DNA of 64,000 nt from Romboutsia timonensis (GTDB lineage Bacteria > Bacillota > Clostridia > Peptostreptococcales > Peptostreptococcaceae), in assembly GCF_900106845.1 (NCBI RefSeq), contig NZ_LT629850.1:302747-366746 (forward strand), written 5' to 3'. Each line of letters opens with the position of its first letter. Within the stretch, counting starts at the first letter, position 1. A program made the translations under genes and the position numbers. Under the pieces are notes generated by a model that was given only the letters and a program-made list of their open reading frames with translations, was not told where the DNA came from and ran no database searches. Of the stretch, positions 34,961 to 43,660 are shown piece after piece.

Positions 34961-35893
34961 ATGAAGGAAAGTCTTATAGCAGATGACTTGTTTAGGCGTG
35001 CATTTATAGTAGCTTTACTTATAGGAGTACTGTGCAGAGGATTAGTATTACGGGTGACTGATAAACAGTATCCATCTAGACCTCAAGACTACTTAGAGCA
35101 GATAATAATATCTGGATTATCAGCATCTCTTGGTGCAATAGCATTTCCTGCTCTTATAGATAAAGAATTTTCAGCATTAACATTTTTTGCTGTAGCAATA
35201 CAACAATTTCAAGGTTTATCGCAAGAAGAAAGGATTACAATAGAAAATATAGATAATGGAGAGGTGGTGCCTAAAGGAGCAGCATATATAGAAGAAATAT
35301 CATCTACATATGAAAGTAGAAGTTATATAAGTCTATTTTCATCATTAGTTGCTTCAGTGGTATATATATATTGCGCTAGAGCTTATAAGTTTGGCTTTTT
35401 ACCATGTACCATTTTAGCTGCAATAGGTGGAGTTATAGTAGGATTTATTTTTAAAAGATATTTAAGAAGAAGTAGTATAGGAGATATAGCTGATGTAGTA
35501 GAGGCTAAGATTAATTTCGATGGTCCAATACTTAAAGTTAATGATGTATTTATAGAAAATATAGGTTTAGAGGATACTAGAAGTAAATATTTAAAAGAAG
35601 GTATTGCAATAGAGATTATACCTAAAAATATGAAGGCTTATGGGGTTGTTAGTGACTTGGGACAGAGACAAGCAGTGCTTCATAACTTATTTATTCACTT
35701 TGGGATAAATAAGGATATAGATGAAAAGGATTTATTAGCTACAACGAAAATAAATTTAGATAAAAATACAGTAGTTATTCCATATTTACCTCTTGTTAAA
35801 GATATTGATGAATTAATAAAAGTAGTGAAAAGTACACCTATATTAGAAGTATCTAAGGGAAAACAAAGTGCCTATAGTGGTGAAAAATTATAA
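34961..35893 (+). CDS. YIEGIA-family membrane protein, copy 1
   Basis: 310 aa from ATG 34961 (AAAGGAG at 34945-34951); a TTG three codons earlier is not needed. About four hydrophobic segments lie in the N-terminal ~180 residues, then a soluble tail. The name motif appears as AAYIEEISSTYESRSY (about residues 107-122), with IGDIADVVEAKI and LGQRQAVLHNLFIHFGI as shared blocks. The family is confined to spore-forming Firmicutes; no function is established to my knowledge. A paralogue and a small partner gene follow, making a three-gene unit. Confidence 0.82.
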   Translation: MKESLIADDLFRRAFIVALLIGVLCRGLVLRVTDKQYPSRPQDYLEQIIISGLSASLGAIAFPALIDKEFSALTFFAVAIQQFQGLSQEERITIENIDNGEVVPKGAAYIEEISSTYESRSYISLFSSLVASVVYIYCARAYKFGFLPCTILAAIGGVIVGFIFKRYLRRSSIGDIADVVEAKINFDGPILKVNDVFIENIGLEDTRSKYLKEGIAIEIIPKNMKAYGVVSDLGQRQAVLHNLFIHFGINKDIDEKDLLATTKINLDKNTVVIPYLPLVKDIDELIKVVKSTPILEVSKGKQSAYSGEKL

Positions 35894-35906
35894 GAGGGGT
35901 GAGAAA

Positions 35907-36839
35907 ATGGACAAGATATTTTTTATAGGAATTATTATTGGGATATTATCGAGACTTATAATGTTACATTTAGATCAAAAGCAATATCCAACTGAACCAA
36001 ATATTTTGCTATCGCAATTAGTTTTAGCATTTGTTGCATCAGCTTTAGGCTCTCTATTAGTACCAGCGCTTATAGAGCGTTCATATACATCTATTACTTT
36101 CTTATCTTTAGCAGCACAACAATTTAGGCAAGTGAGAGATAATAGAAGGGATACCCTACAAAATTTAGAAGATGTACAATTGATACAAAGAGGAAATGCT
36201 TTTATAGAAGAAATAGCTAGAACATATGAAGTTAGAAATTATACTTGTATAGTAACGTCATTTCTTACAGTAGGGATTTATTATATAATATCAAGCGAGT
36301 TCAAATTAGGAGATACTACGTCAATTATAATTAGCTCTATATGTGGATTAGTTTTAGCATTTATACTTAAAAAATTACTTACAAGACAGAGTATTGGTGA
36401 TATAGCAGATGTAGTGCCTTCTAAAATTAGTTTTGTAGATGAATGCATTATGCAAATAGGAGAATTAAAAGGTATAACTAATATAGGGTTAGAGGTAGAT
36501 AGAGAAAAATATTTATCTCAGGGGTTAGGAATAGAAATAATACCAAAGGATAAAAGTTATGCTAATGTAGGAACTATATATGATCCAGGTCAACGTCAAG
36601 CTATTATATATAATATATACTCTAGAATAGGAATTTTAAGAGAAGAAGATGAACCTGCTTTTTATCCGTTACCGAGAATGAATCTGAATAATGGAAGTCT
36701 TATGATAGCTGTTGTTCCAGTAGATAAAGATATAAATAAATTGATAGATGCAGTTAAATCATGTCCTATTTTATCTAGTGCAAAGGGTAAAAATGTATCA
36801 TTAAAAAATTATAAAATAGACAAGAAGGGAAGTGTATAG
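35907..36839 (+). CDS. YIEGIA-family membrane protein, copy 2
   Basis: 310 aa from ATG 35907. GAGGGGTGAG supplies the ribosome binding site; the open frame extends back 13 codons into copy 1 but without a site. It keeps the same layout as copy 1 with clear homology: AFIEEIARTYEVRNY for the name motif, SIGDIADVVPSKI, and DPGQRQAIIYNIYSRIGI. The two copies are well diverged, so the duplication is not recent. A possible hetero-oligomeric membrane complex with copy 1 is inference. Confidence 0.82.
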   Translation: MDKIFFIGIIIGILSRLIMLHLDQKQYPTEPNILLSQLVLAFVASALGSLLVPALIERSYTSITFLSLAAQQFRQVRDNRRDTLQNLEDVQLIQRGNAFIEEIARTYEVRNYTCIVTSFLTVGIYYIISSEFKLGDTTSIIISSICGLVLAFILKKLLTRQSIGDIADVVPSKISFVDECIMQIGELKGITNIGLEVDREKYLSQGLGIEIIPKDKSYANVGTIYDPGQRQAIIYNIYSRIGILREEDEPAFYPLPRMNLNNGSLMIAVVPVDKDINKLIDAVKSCPILSSAKGKNVSLKNYKIDKKGSV

Positions 36840-36841
36840 GT

Positions 36842-37042
36842 ATGGGAATGAATATAGGTATAACTGATTATACTCTGGGTATAATTACAACTGACAAAAA
36901 TATGAAACCAGTTGGAGGGTGTCCTATAATTTATGCAAATGATAATAAAGATTTGCAAAATAAAGCTATGCTAATGGCAAAAAGTGTTGGTGGAATGGTT
37001 CACGCTATTACTAAGGAAACTTTAATTATAGTTAAGCATTAA
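36842..37042 (+). CDS. Small capping-complex subunit for YIEGIA
   Basis: 66 aa soluble protein, MGMNIGITDYTLGIITTD..., of the small family that databases call 'capping complex subunit for YIEGIA'; I recognise it by its start, the GGCPIIYA motif and its fixed position after YIEGIA genes. Ribosome binding site GGAAGTG; two bases after copy 2 ends. The name implies a physical complex, but I know of no experimental demonstration. Confidence 0.75.
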   Translation: MGMNIGITDYTLGIITTDKNMKPVGGCPIIYANDNKDLQNKAMLMAKSVGGMVHAITKETLIIVKH

Positions 37043-37066
37043 AAGGTACCATATGGTACCTTTTAT
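37041..37066 (+). terminator. Terminator after the YIEGIA unit
   Basis: Palindrome AAAAGGTACCAT / ATGGTACCTTTT, starting in the stop codon region and followed by ATAAT. Confidence 0.8.
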
Positions 37067-37084
37067 AATCTGACAAATATTGAC

Positions 37085-37112
37085 TTGATTTAATAAAACA
37101 TGTTATTATAAT
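37085..37112 (+). promoter_or_regulatory. Possible promoter of the DUF512-der operon
   Basis: TTGATT (37085-37090), 16 bp, TATAAT (37107-37112), in the gap after the YIEGIA terminator. Confidence 0.55.
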
Positions 37113-37200
37113 ATGATGTTTAAAGAAACGGATATAATGCTTATAACTTATTTAAGTTATAAAAATTAAATTAATATAAAAAGAAAAGTGGTGATTATAT

Positions 37201-38529
37201 ATGGAAGTAAATGTAAAAAATACAAATAATGTAATAAGTAAAGTATATAAAGATAGTATCGCAGATGAGTTAGGAATAGAGGTTGGTGATTTACTTATTT
37301 CTATAAATGGGGAACCTATACATGATATAATAGAATATAGATTCTTATTAAGTGATGAATACTTAGAAGTAGAAATACAAAAGCAAAATAGAGAAGTGTA
37401 CATATATGAGATTGAAAAGGATTATGATGATGATTTAGGTATTGAATTTACTAATCCAATAATAGATAAAGCTAAAAGTTGTAGAAATAAATGTGTATTT
37501 TGCTTTATAGATCAATTGCCTAAAGGAATGAGAGAAACTCTTTATTTTAAAGATGACGACTCAAGACTTTCATTTTTACAAGGGAACTTTGTAACTCTTA
37601 CTAATATGAGCGAAGAGGATATAAATAATATAATAAAATACAGAATAAGTCCTATAAATATATCAGTTCATACAACAAATCCTGAACTTAGAAAAACTAT
37701 GATAAAGAATAAATTTGCAGGTAACTTATATAGTATAATGGAAAGATTAGCAGAAGCACAAATTCAAATGAATTGTCAGATTGTTTTATGTCCTGGATAC
37801 AATGATAAGGAAGAATTAGAAAGAACGGTATCAGATTTAACTAAATTATATCCTTATGTAAATAGTGCAGCAGCTGTTCCTGTTGGAATAACTAAGCATA
37901 GAGAACACTTACCAAATCTAGAGATATTTAATGAAAAAACAGCAGGCGAAACTATTGACCAAGTAGACAAGCTACAGAAAAAATATCTTAAAGAATTAGG
38001 AACTAGATTTATATTTTTATCAGATGAGTTTTATATAATGGCAAATAGAAAGCTATTAGACTATGATGAATATGAAGGATTTATACAATTTGAAAATGGA
38101 GTAGGTATGATAAGTAAATTTGAAAGAGAAATAAAAGACTACTTAGAAAACTTATCAGAAGACCATAAATCTAAAATAAAGAAAGTATCTATTGCTACAG
38201 GGCATTCAGCATATGAATTTATGTGTGAAATGGCAAAATGTATAATGGAAAAATGCCCTAATGTGCAGATAGATGTTTATAAAATAATAAATAATTTCTT
38301 TGGAGATACAATAACTGTTTCAGGTCTTGTAACAGCAACAGATATAATAGATCAACTAAAGGATAAAAATTTAGGTGAGACTTTATATATACCAAGAAGT
38401 ATGCTAAAAGCTGATGAAGAAATATTTTTAGATAATATAACTTTAGAAAATTTAAGCGACATCATGGGACTTGAAGTTGTACCTTGTTTAAATGAAGGTA
38501 AAGACTTTATAGATAAAATTTTGAAATAA
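37201..38529 (+). CDS. DUF512 protein: PDZ-like plus radical-SAM-like Fe-S domain
   Basis: 442 aa. Residues ~1-70 form a PDZ-like domain (VISKVYKDSIADELGIEVGDLLISINGEPI). A cysteine triad C94-x3-C98-x2-C101 (CRNKCVFC) follows in FCFIDQLPKGMRETLYFKDDDSR, the radical-SAM cluster signature, and the C-terminal half is the DUF512 domain (ATGHSAYEFM...). A 4Fe-4S, SAM-dependent enzyme is likely; substrate unknown. The gene sits next to der in many clostridia and is cotranscribed with it here (14 bp gap), hinting at a role near translation or the ribosome. Confidence 0.82.
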   Translation: MEVNVKNTNNVISKVYKDSIADELGIEVGDLLISINGEPIHDIIEYRFLLSDEYLEVEIQKQNREVYIYEIEKDYDDDLGIEFTNPIIDKAKSCRNKCVFCFIDQLPKGMRETLYFKDDDSRLSFLQGNFVTLTNMSEEDINNIIKYRISPINISVHTTNPELRKTMIKNKFAGNLYSIMERLAEAQIQMNCQIVLCPGYNDKEELERTVSDLTKLYPYVNSAAAVPVGITKHREHLPNLEIFNEKTAGETIDQVDKLQKKYLKELGTRFIFLSDEFYIMANRKLLDYDEYEGFIQFENGVGMISKFEREIKDYLENLSEDHKSKIKKVSIATGHSAYEFMCEMAKCIMEKCPNVQIDVYKIINNFFGDTITVSGLVTATDIIDQLKDKNLGETLYIPRSMLKADEEIFLDNITLENLSDIMGLEVVPCLNEGKDFIDKILK

Positions 38530-38543
38530 GAAAGGAGATTATT

Positions 38544-39869
38544 ATGAGTGATAATAGACCAGTAGTTGCGGTAGTAGGAAGACCGAATGTTGGAAAATCA
38601 ACATTATTTAATAAATTAGCAGGAAAAAGAATATCTATAGTAGAAGATACTCCTGGAGTAACTAGAGATAGAATATTTACAGAGGTAGAGTGGTTAAATC
38701 ATTACTTTACATTAATAGATACAGGAGGTATAGAGCCAGATAATGGAGATATAATATTATCTCATATGAGAAATCAAGCTATGCTTGCTATGGATATGGC
38801 TCATATAATACTTTTCGTGGTTGATGGAAAATCAGGATTAACAGCAGCAGATAGAGAGGTTGCTCAAATTCTTAGAAAGACTAAAAAACCAGTTATACTT
38901 GTAGTAAATAAAATAGATAGTCAAAGTCAATTTGACAATGTATATGATTTTTATGAATTAGGACTTGGAGTTCCATTTGCAATATCAAGTGCTAATAGTA
39001 TGGGTCTTGGAGACTTATTAGATGAAGTTGTTCAAAATTTCCCAGAAGGATTAAATACTGAGTATGACGAAGATATAATAAGAGTTGCTATAACAGGTAA
39101 GCCTAATGCTGGTAAAAGTTCTATACTTAACAATATATTAGGTGAAGAGAGAGTTATAGTAAGTCCTATTGCAGGGACAACAAGAGATGCTGTTGATACT
39201 TATGTAGAAAAAAATGGACAAAAGTTCCTTCTTATAGATACAGCAGGTCTTAGAAGAAAAAGTAAAATATATGAAACAGTAGAAAAGTACAGTGTAATAA
39301 GATCTATGGCTGCAGTAGATAGAGCAGATGTAGTATTAATAGTAATAGATGCAAAAGAAGGAATAACAGAACAAGATACAAAGGTTGCAGGAATAGCTCA
39401 TGATGAAGGTAAAGCTTGTGTATTTGTAATAAACAAGTGGGACTTAATAGAAAAAGACAACAAAACTTTAGGAAATTATACTAAAGAAGTTAAAGAAAAA
39501 TTCCCATTCATGATGTATGCACCAGTAATATTTGTTTCAGCAAAAACTAATCAAAGAATGAATAAAATATTAGAAACAGTTGAATATGTAGCAAGTGAAC
39601 ATGCTAAGAGAGTATCGACTTCTGCATTAAATGATGTAATAGGTGAAGCGGTAATGTTAAACCAACCACCATCAGATAAAGGTAAGAGACTAAAGATTTA
39701 CTATGGATCACAAACTGGAGTTAAACCACCTAAGTTTACTTTATTTATAAATGATAAGAACTTAACTCACTTCTCATATCAAAGATATCTTGAAAATAAA
39801 ATAAGAGAAAACTTTGGATTTGAGGGTACACCAGTACAATTTGAATATAGAGAAAAAAATAAAAAATAA
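38544..39869 (+). CDS. der: Ribosome assembly GTPase Der (EngA)
   Basis: Double-domain GTPase for 50S subunit maturation. 441 aa. First G domain GRPNVGKST at 12-20, DTPGVTRD, DTGG, NKID; second G domain GKPNAGKSS near 187-195, AGTTRDAVD, DTAGLRRK, NKWD; C-terminal KH-like domain with PPKFTLFINDKNLTHFSYQRYLENKIRENFGFEGTP. AAGGAG precedes the ATG. The der-plsY-gpsA-spoIVA order resembles the B. subtilis der-gpsA-spoIVA region. Confidence 0.98.
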   Translation: MSDNRPVVAVVGRPNVGKSTLFNKLAGKRISIVEDTPGVTRDRIFTEVEWLNHYFTLIDTGGIEPDNGDIILSHMRNQAMLAMDMAHIILFVVDGKSGLTAADREVAQILRKTKKPVILVVNKIDSQSQFDNVYDFYELGLGVPFAISSANSMGLGDLLDEVVQNFPEGLNTEYDEDIIRVAITGKPNAGKSSILNNILGEERVIVSPIAGTTRDAVDTYVEKNGQKFLLIDTAGLRRKSKIYETVEKYSVIRSMAAVDRADVVLIVIDAKEGITEQDTKVAGIAHDEGKACVFVINKWDLIEKDNKTLGNYTKEVKEKFPFMMYAPVIFVSAKTNQRMNKILETVEYVASEHAKRVSTSALNDVIGEAVMLNQPPSDKGKRLKIYYGSQTGVKPPKFTLFINDKNLTHFSYQRYLENKIRENFGFEGTPVQFEYREKNKK

Positions 39870-39891
39870 ATTTAACTAAGGGGGAATAAAT

Positions 39892-40497
39892 ATGCTTAGT
39901 TATATATTGATTGTCATAATTGCTTATCTTTTAGGTAATATATCTACTTCATATATAATAGCTAAAAAAATGATGGATGTAGATATAAGAACTCAGGGAT
40001 CTGGAAATGCGGGATCTACAAATGTACTTAGAACTTTAGGTAAAAAAGCTGGTGCAATGACTTTTATAGGTGACTTATTAAAAGGTGTTATAGCAGTTCT
40101 TATAGCAAAGTTAATAGCTACAATATCAGGGGTTGATATAGCTACAGCAGGATATTTAGCTGTAGTGGGTGTTGTATGTGGACATAACTGGCCAGCATTT
40201 TTAGGATTTAGAGGTGGAAAAGGTGTAGCAACTTCTTTAGGTTCTATGATAGCTATAAATCCTGTTTTAGCATTATCATGTTTTGGAATATTTTTAGTTA
40301 TAGTAGCAATTACTAAATATGTATCTTTAGGAGCTATAGTTGGTATATCTATGTCTCCTATAATGATGATATTTACTAAAAATAGTAAAGGGTTAATAGC
40401 TACATTATTCTTAACTGTATCAGTAATATATACTCATAGAGAGAATATAAAAAGATTACTAAGTGGAACAGAAAGAAAATTAGGTGAAAAAAAATAA
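39892..40497 (+). CDS. plsY: Glycerol-3-phosphate acyltransferase PlsY
   Basis: Membrane acyltransferase that uses acyl-phosphate to acylate glycerol-3-phosphate, the first step of phospholipid synthesis. 201 aa, about five membrane segments; motif 1 GSGNAGSTNVLRTLGKKAG, motif 2 GHNWPAFLGFRGGKGVATSLG and the LGAIVGISMSP region are present. Its substrate is produced by GpsA, encoded next (17 bp downstream, with ATG at 40526). Confidence 0.96.
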   Translation: MLSYILIVIIAYLLGNISTSYIIAKKMMDVDIRTQGSGNAGSTNVLRTLGKKAGAMTFIGDLLKGVIAVLIAKLIATISGVDIATAGYLAVVGVVCGHNWPAFLGFRGGKGVATSLGSMIAINPVLALSCFGIFLVIVAITKYVSLGAIVGISMSPIMMIFTKNSKGLIATLFLTVSVIYTHRENIKRLLSGTERKLGEKK

Positions 40498-40525
40498 TTT
40501 TAAATACTGTTAGGTGGTGTTTAAT

Positions 40526-41548
40526 ATGGAAAAAGTATGTGTATTAGGAACTGGAAGTTGGGGAAGTGCATTAGGATTAACTTTGGCTAAAAAAGGCTAT
40601 GAAGTTAGCATGTGGACACTTAACGAAGAACAGGCTAAAAGAATAAATAAAACTAAAGAAAATATAGATTATTTACCAGGTGTATTATTTCCAAATAATA
40701 TGACTGTTACAACTTCTTTAGAAGAAGCTGTATTAAATAGTATAATTATAGTTTTAGCAGTTCCATCACAAGCTATAAGAAGTGTATGTAATCAAATAAA
40801 GCCATTTATAAAAGATGAACAGATAATAGTTGATGTAGCAAAAGGTTTAGAAAAAGGTACGGGTCTTAGATTATCAGAAGTAGTAGAGGAAGAGCTTCCG
40901 AATAATCCATATGTAACTTTATCAGGACCATCTCATGCAGAAGAAGTTGCGAGAGATATACCTACTACAGTAGTTGTAGCATCTACTAATTTAGAAGTGG
41001 CTCGAAGAGTTCAAGATATATTTATGGGACCTAAGTTTAGGGTTTATACAAATCCAGATATAGTTGGAGTGGAACTTGGAGGAGCATTAAAAAATATAAT
41101 AGCTTTTGGAGCAGGTATATGTGATGGATTAGGTCTTGGAGACAATTCAAAAGCAGCTCTTATGACTCGTGGAATTAGAGAGATAAGTAGATTAGGGGTT
41201 GCTATGGGAGCAGATGCTTCTACTTTTTCTGGGCTATCAGGAATAGGTGACTTAATTGTAACTTGTACTAGTATGCATAGTAGAAATAGAAGAGCAGGGA
41301 TTTTAATAGGACAAGGAAAGAGCTTAGAAGAAACTTTAGAAGAGGTGAAAATGGTAGTAGAAGGAATAACTGCTACAGAAGTAGCTTATGAGGTTTCTAA
41401 AAAATTAAATGTAGATATGCCTATAACAAGTGCAATATACTCTATACTACATAGTAATTTAAACCCTAATGAAGTGGTAATAGACTTAATGATGAGAAAT
41501 AAAACTCATGAAATGGAAGAAATAGTAAGTGAAAAGCTAGGATTTTAA
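40526..41548 (+). CDS. gpsA: Glycerol-3-phosphate dehydrogenase [NAD(P)+]
   Basis: 340 aa cytosolic enzyme reducing dihydroxyacetone phosphate to sn-glycerol-3-phosphate. I start at ATG 40526, spaced from AGGTGGTG, not the GTG at 40514 inside that site. Rossmann motif VLGTGSWGSALG, catalytic-region ALKNIIAFGAGICDGLGLGDNSKAALMTRG and SGIGDLIVTCTSMHSRNRRAG are diagnostic. It feeds PlsY in the same operon. Confidence 0.97.
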   Translation: MEKVCVLGTGSWGSALGLTLAKKGYEVSMWTLNEEQAKRINKTKENIDYLPGVLFPNNMTVTTSLEEAVLNSIIIVLAVPSQAIRSVCNQIKPFIKDEQIIVDVAKGLEKGTGLRLSEVVEEELPNNPYVTLSGPSHAEEVARDIPTTVVVASTNLEVARRVQDIFMGPKFRVYTNPDIVGVELGGALKNIIAFGAGICDGLGLGDNSKAALMTRGIREISRLGVAMGADASTFSGLSGIGDLIVTCTSMHSRNRRAGILIGQGKSLEETLEEVKMVVEGITATEVAYEVSKKLNVDMPITSAIYSILHSNLNPNEVVIDLMMRNKTHEMEEIVSEKLGF

Positions 41549-41561
41549 TCCTAGCTTTTTT
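41532..41561 (+). terminator. Terminator after gpsA, joined to repeat copy B
   Basis: AAAAGCTAGGAT / ATCCTAGCTTTT (41532-41543 with 41548-41559), T-tract continuing into the repeat. Confidence 0.92.
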
Positions 41562-41706
41562 ACGCTTAAGAATATTATAATGCTTAAAAAAATGTTGATA
41601 ACTTCTTAATGTAAGTAATATCAATAAATTGGTTTTGAGCGTAAAAAAGATTTTGAGTAACGGACGAAGTCGTTGGCGACATGAGCGAAGCGAATTTTTT
41701 ATTTAT
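41555..41706 (+). repeat. Dispersed intergenic repeat, copy B (full length)
   Basis: Nearly identical to copy A. Inverted ends CTTTTTTACGCTTAA (41555-41569) and TTGAGCGTAAAAAAG (41635-41649), then module 2 with CGGACGAAGTCGTTGGCGAC and a GCGAATTTTTTATTT end. As in copy A the left end coincides with the T-tract of a gene terminator. Confidence 0.88.
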
Positions 41707-41770
41707 ATATTAGGGATTTTAAATTATCTATTAATTTAAAATGAATTTTTTAAAAAGAAATTTAAATTTG

Positions 41771-41799
41771 GAATAATAGTCCCACTGTGAAAATATAAT
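41771..41799 (+). promoter_or_regulatory. Sigma-E-type promoter of spoIVA
   Basis: GAATAAT (41771-41777), 14 bp, AATATAAT (41792-41799), against the B. subtilis sigma-E pattern GHATATT-N14-CATACAHT (6 of 7 and 6 of 8). spoIVA is a sigma-E gene in B. subtilis, and sigE is in this window. Confidence 0.5.
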
Positions 41800-41832
41800 C
41801 TATTAAGAAACTATATGCAGGAGGGGAACTTG

Positions 41833-43305
41833 ATGAATAACATATATGAAGATATAGCAAAAAGAACTCAAGGAGATATATACATAGGAGTAGTTGGCCC
41901 TGTTAGAACAGGTAAATCTACTTTTATAAGAAAATTTATGGAGAATCTTGTGTTACCAAATATAGAAAATGAATTTAAGAGAGAAAGAACACAAGATGAA
42001 ATACCACAAAGTGGATCAGGTAAGACTATAATGACTGTGGAACCAAAGTTTGTTCCAGCTGATGGAGTAGAAATAAAAATAAAAGATACAGTATCTTTAA
42101 AGGTTAGAATGGTTGATTGCGTAGGGTACATAGTAGATGGAGCTTTAGGACATGAGGAAGAAGGAAAACAAAGATTAGTGTCAACTCCTTGGTCACAAGA
42201 AGCAATGACTTTTGAAAAAGCAGCAGAAATAGGAACTAAAAAAGTTATAAGAGATCACTCAACATTAGGTATAGTAGTTTTAACTGATGGATCTGTAACA
42301 GGTATAGATAGAAAGAATTATCTTTCAGCTGAAGAAAGAGTAATAAATGAGTTAAAATCTTTAAATAAGCCATTTGCAGTTGTTTTAAACACATTAGATC
42401 CATATAGCGAGTCTACAGAATTATTAAGATCAGAGTTAGAGGAAAAATATGATGTACCTATAGTTCCTTTAAATGTTTTAGCTATGGATGAAGAAGATAT
42501 AGAAAATGTAATGGAAACTGTACTTTATGACTTCCCATTAAATGAAATAAGAATCAACTTACCTAAATGGGTAGAAGGATTAGAGAGAAATCACTGGATT
42601 AAAAATAATATAATCTTTACATTAAAACAAAGTATAGCAGAAATAGGCAAATTAAGAGATGTAGATAGTATAGTTAAAGGATTCTCAGAGCTAGAATTCT
42701 TAGAAGATACAGAAGTAGAAAATGTAGAACTTGGAGAAGGTGTTATAAGCATTGATTTAACAGCTAAACAAGATTTATTCTATAATGTATTAGAAGAAAA
42801 AAGTGGATTTAAAATAGATGGAGATCATCAATTATTAAACCTTGTAACTAAATTATCAAGAGTTAAAAATGAATATGATAAAATAGAAAGCGCTTTATAT
42901 GATGCTAAAACTAAGGGATATGGAGTTGTAGCACCTTCATTAGATGAACTTAGCTTAGAAGAGCCAGAAATAATAAAGCAAGGTAAACAATATGGAATAA
43001 AATTAAGAGCAAATGCACCTTCACTTCATATAATAAAAGCTGATATATCAACAGAAGTATCTCCTATAGTTGGAAATCAAACTCAAGGTGAGGAGATGAT
43101 TAAATATTTACTAGATACGTTTGAAGAAAATCCTAGTGAATTATGGGCATCAAATATGTTTGGAAAATCATTAAATGATTTAGTTAAAGAGCAATTACAA
43201 AGTAAGCTGTATACTATGCCAGAAGAAATAAGAGTTAAAATACAAAAAACATTACAAAAAATAATAAATGAAGGAAGTATGAATATAATAACTATATTAT
43301 TATAA
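41833..43305 (+). CDS. spoIVA: Stage IV sporulation protein A, spore coat base-layer ATPase
   Basis: 490 aa from ATG 41833 (AGGAGGGG upstream); the frame begins six codons earlier over the ribosome binding site. Walker A GPVRTGKST at 22-30 with Lys28; RMVDCVGYIVDGALGHEEEGKQRLVSTPW is the family block. ATP hydrolysis drives its polymerisation around the forespore as the platform for the coat. The C-terminal region (SLNDLVKEQLQSKLYTMPEEIRVKIQKTLQKIINEGSMNIITILL) is conserved and needed for localisation in B. subtilis. It is monocistronic, between the gpsA terminator and a 25-bp hairpin. Confidence 0.97.
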   Translation: MNNIYEDIAKRTQGDIYIGVVGPVRTGKSTFIRKFMENLVLPNIENEFKRERTQDEIPQSGSGKTIMTVEPKFVPADGVEIKIKDTVSLKVRMVDCVGYIVDGALGHEEEGKQRLVSTPWSQEAMTFEKAAEIGTKKVIRDHSTLGIVVLTDGSVTGIDRKNYLSAEERVINELKSLNKPFAVVLNTLDPYSESTELLRSELEEKYDVPIVPLNVLAMDEEDIENVMETVLYDFPLNEIRINLPKWVEGLERNHWIKNNIIFTLKQSIAEIGKLRDVDSIVKGFSELEFLEDTEVENVELGEGVISIDLTAKQDLFYNVLEEKSGFKIDGDHQLLNLVTKLSRVKNEYDKIESALYDAKTKGYGVVAPSLDELSLEEPEIIKQGKQYGIKLRANAPSLHIIKADISTEVSPIVGNQTQGEEMIKYLLDTFEENPSELWASNMFGKSLNDLVKEQLQSKLYTMPEEIRVKIQKTLQKIINEGSMNIITILL

Positions 43306-43306
43306 A

Positions 43307-43360
43307 ACTTCTACGTTAAAAAGGCTAAATATAATTATTTAGCCTTTTTAACGTAGAAGT
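43307..43360. terminator. Perfect 25-bp hairpin after spoIVA
   Basis: 43307-43331 is exactly complementary to 43336-43360, with a four-base loop TAAT. The stem contains AGGCTAAAT and an A5 run whose complement is T5. There is no T-tract outside it. It looks like a strong, possibly bidirectional terminator. Confidence 0.8.
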
Positions 43361-43435
43361 AAACTATAATATGGAAATTTATCTTAATAATTAAAAAATA
43401 GAAGAGGGATTAATAACTTTAGAAGTATTAAATAG

Positions 43436-43466
43436 ATATTTTGAGCAAAGTGAGTTTTTTTATTTA
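43436..43466 (+). repeat. Internally deleted copy F of the dispersed repeat
   Basis: ATTTTGAGCAAAGTGAG runs straight into TTTTTTTTATTTAC: the start of module 2 is fused to its end, without the central foldable stretch. The rest of 43361-43660 is AT-rich, with a short palindrome (AATCTAATATTAGATT) and no gene I can support. Confidence 0.5.
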
Positions 43467-43660
43467 CACGAAAATCTAATATTAGATTAATAAATATAAA
43501 AACTAAATATTTTAATATATATTAAAGAAAAACAAAAATTAAATTAGTAGAAAATAGTTAAACTATGTAGTGTTTTTGAAAATTTAATTAAAAGGAAATT
43601 CAATATTATTTGAAGAAATAGTATAAAAGTTTTAATGAAAGGGATTGGGGAGAGTTAGCC

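Noticed and set aside
43491-43507. Short palindrome AATCTAATATTAGATT as an operator
   Set aside because: AT-rich palindromes of this length are common in this sequence, and no regulator or promoter geometry supports it.
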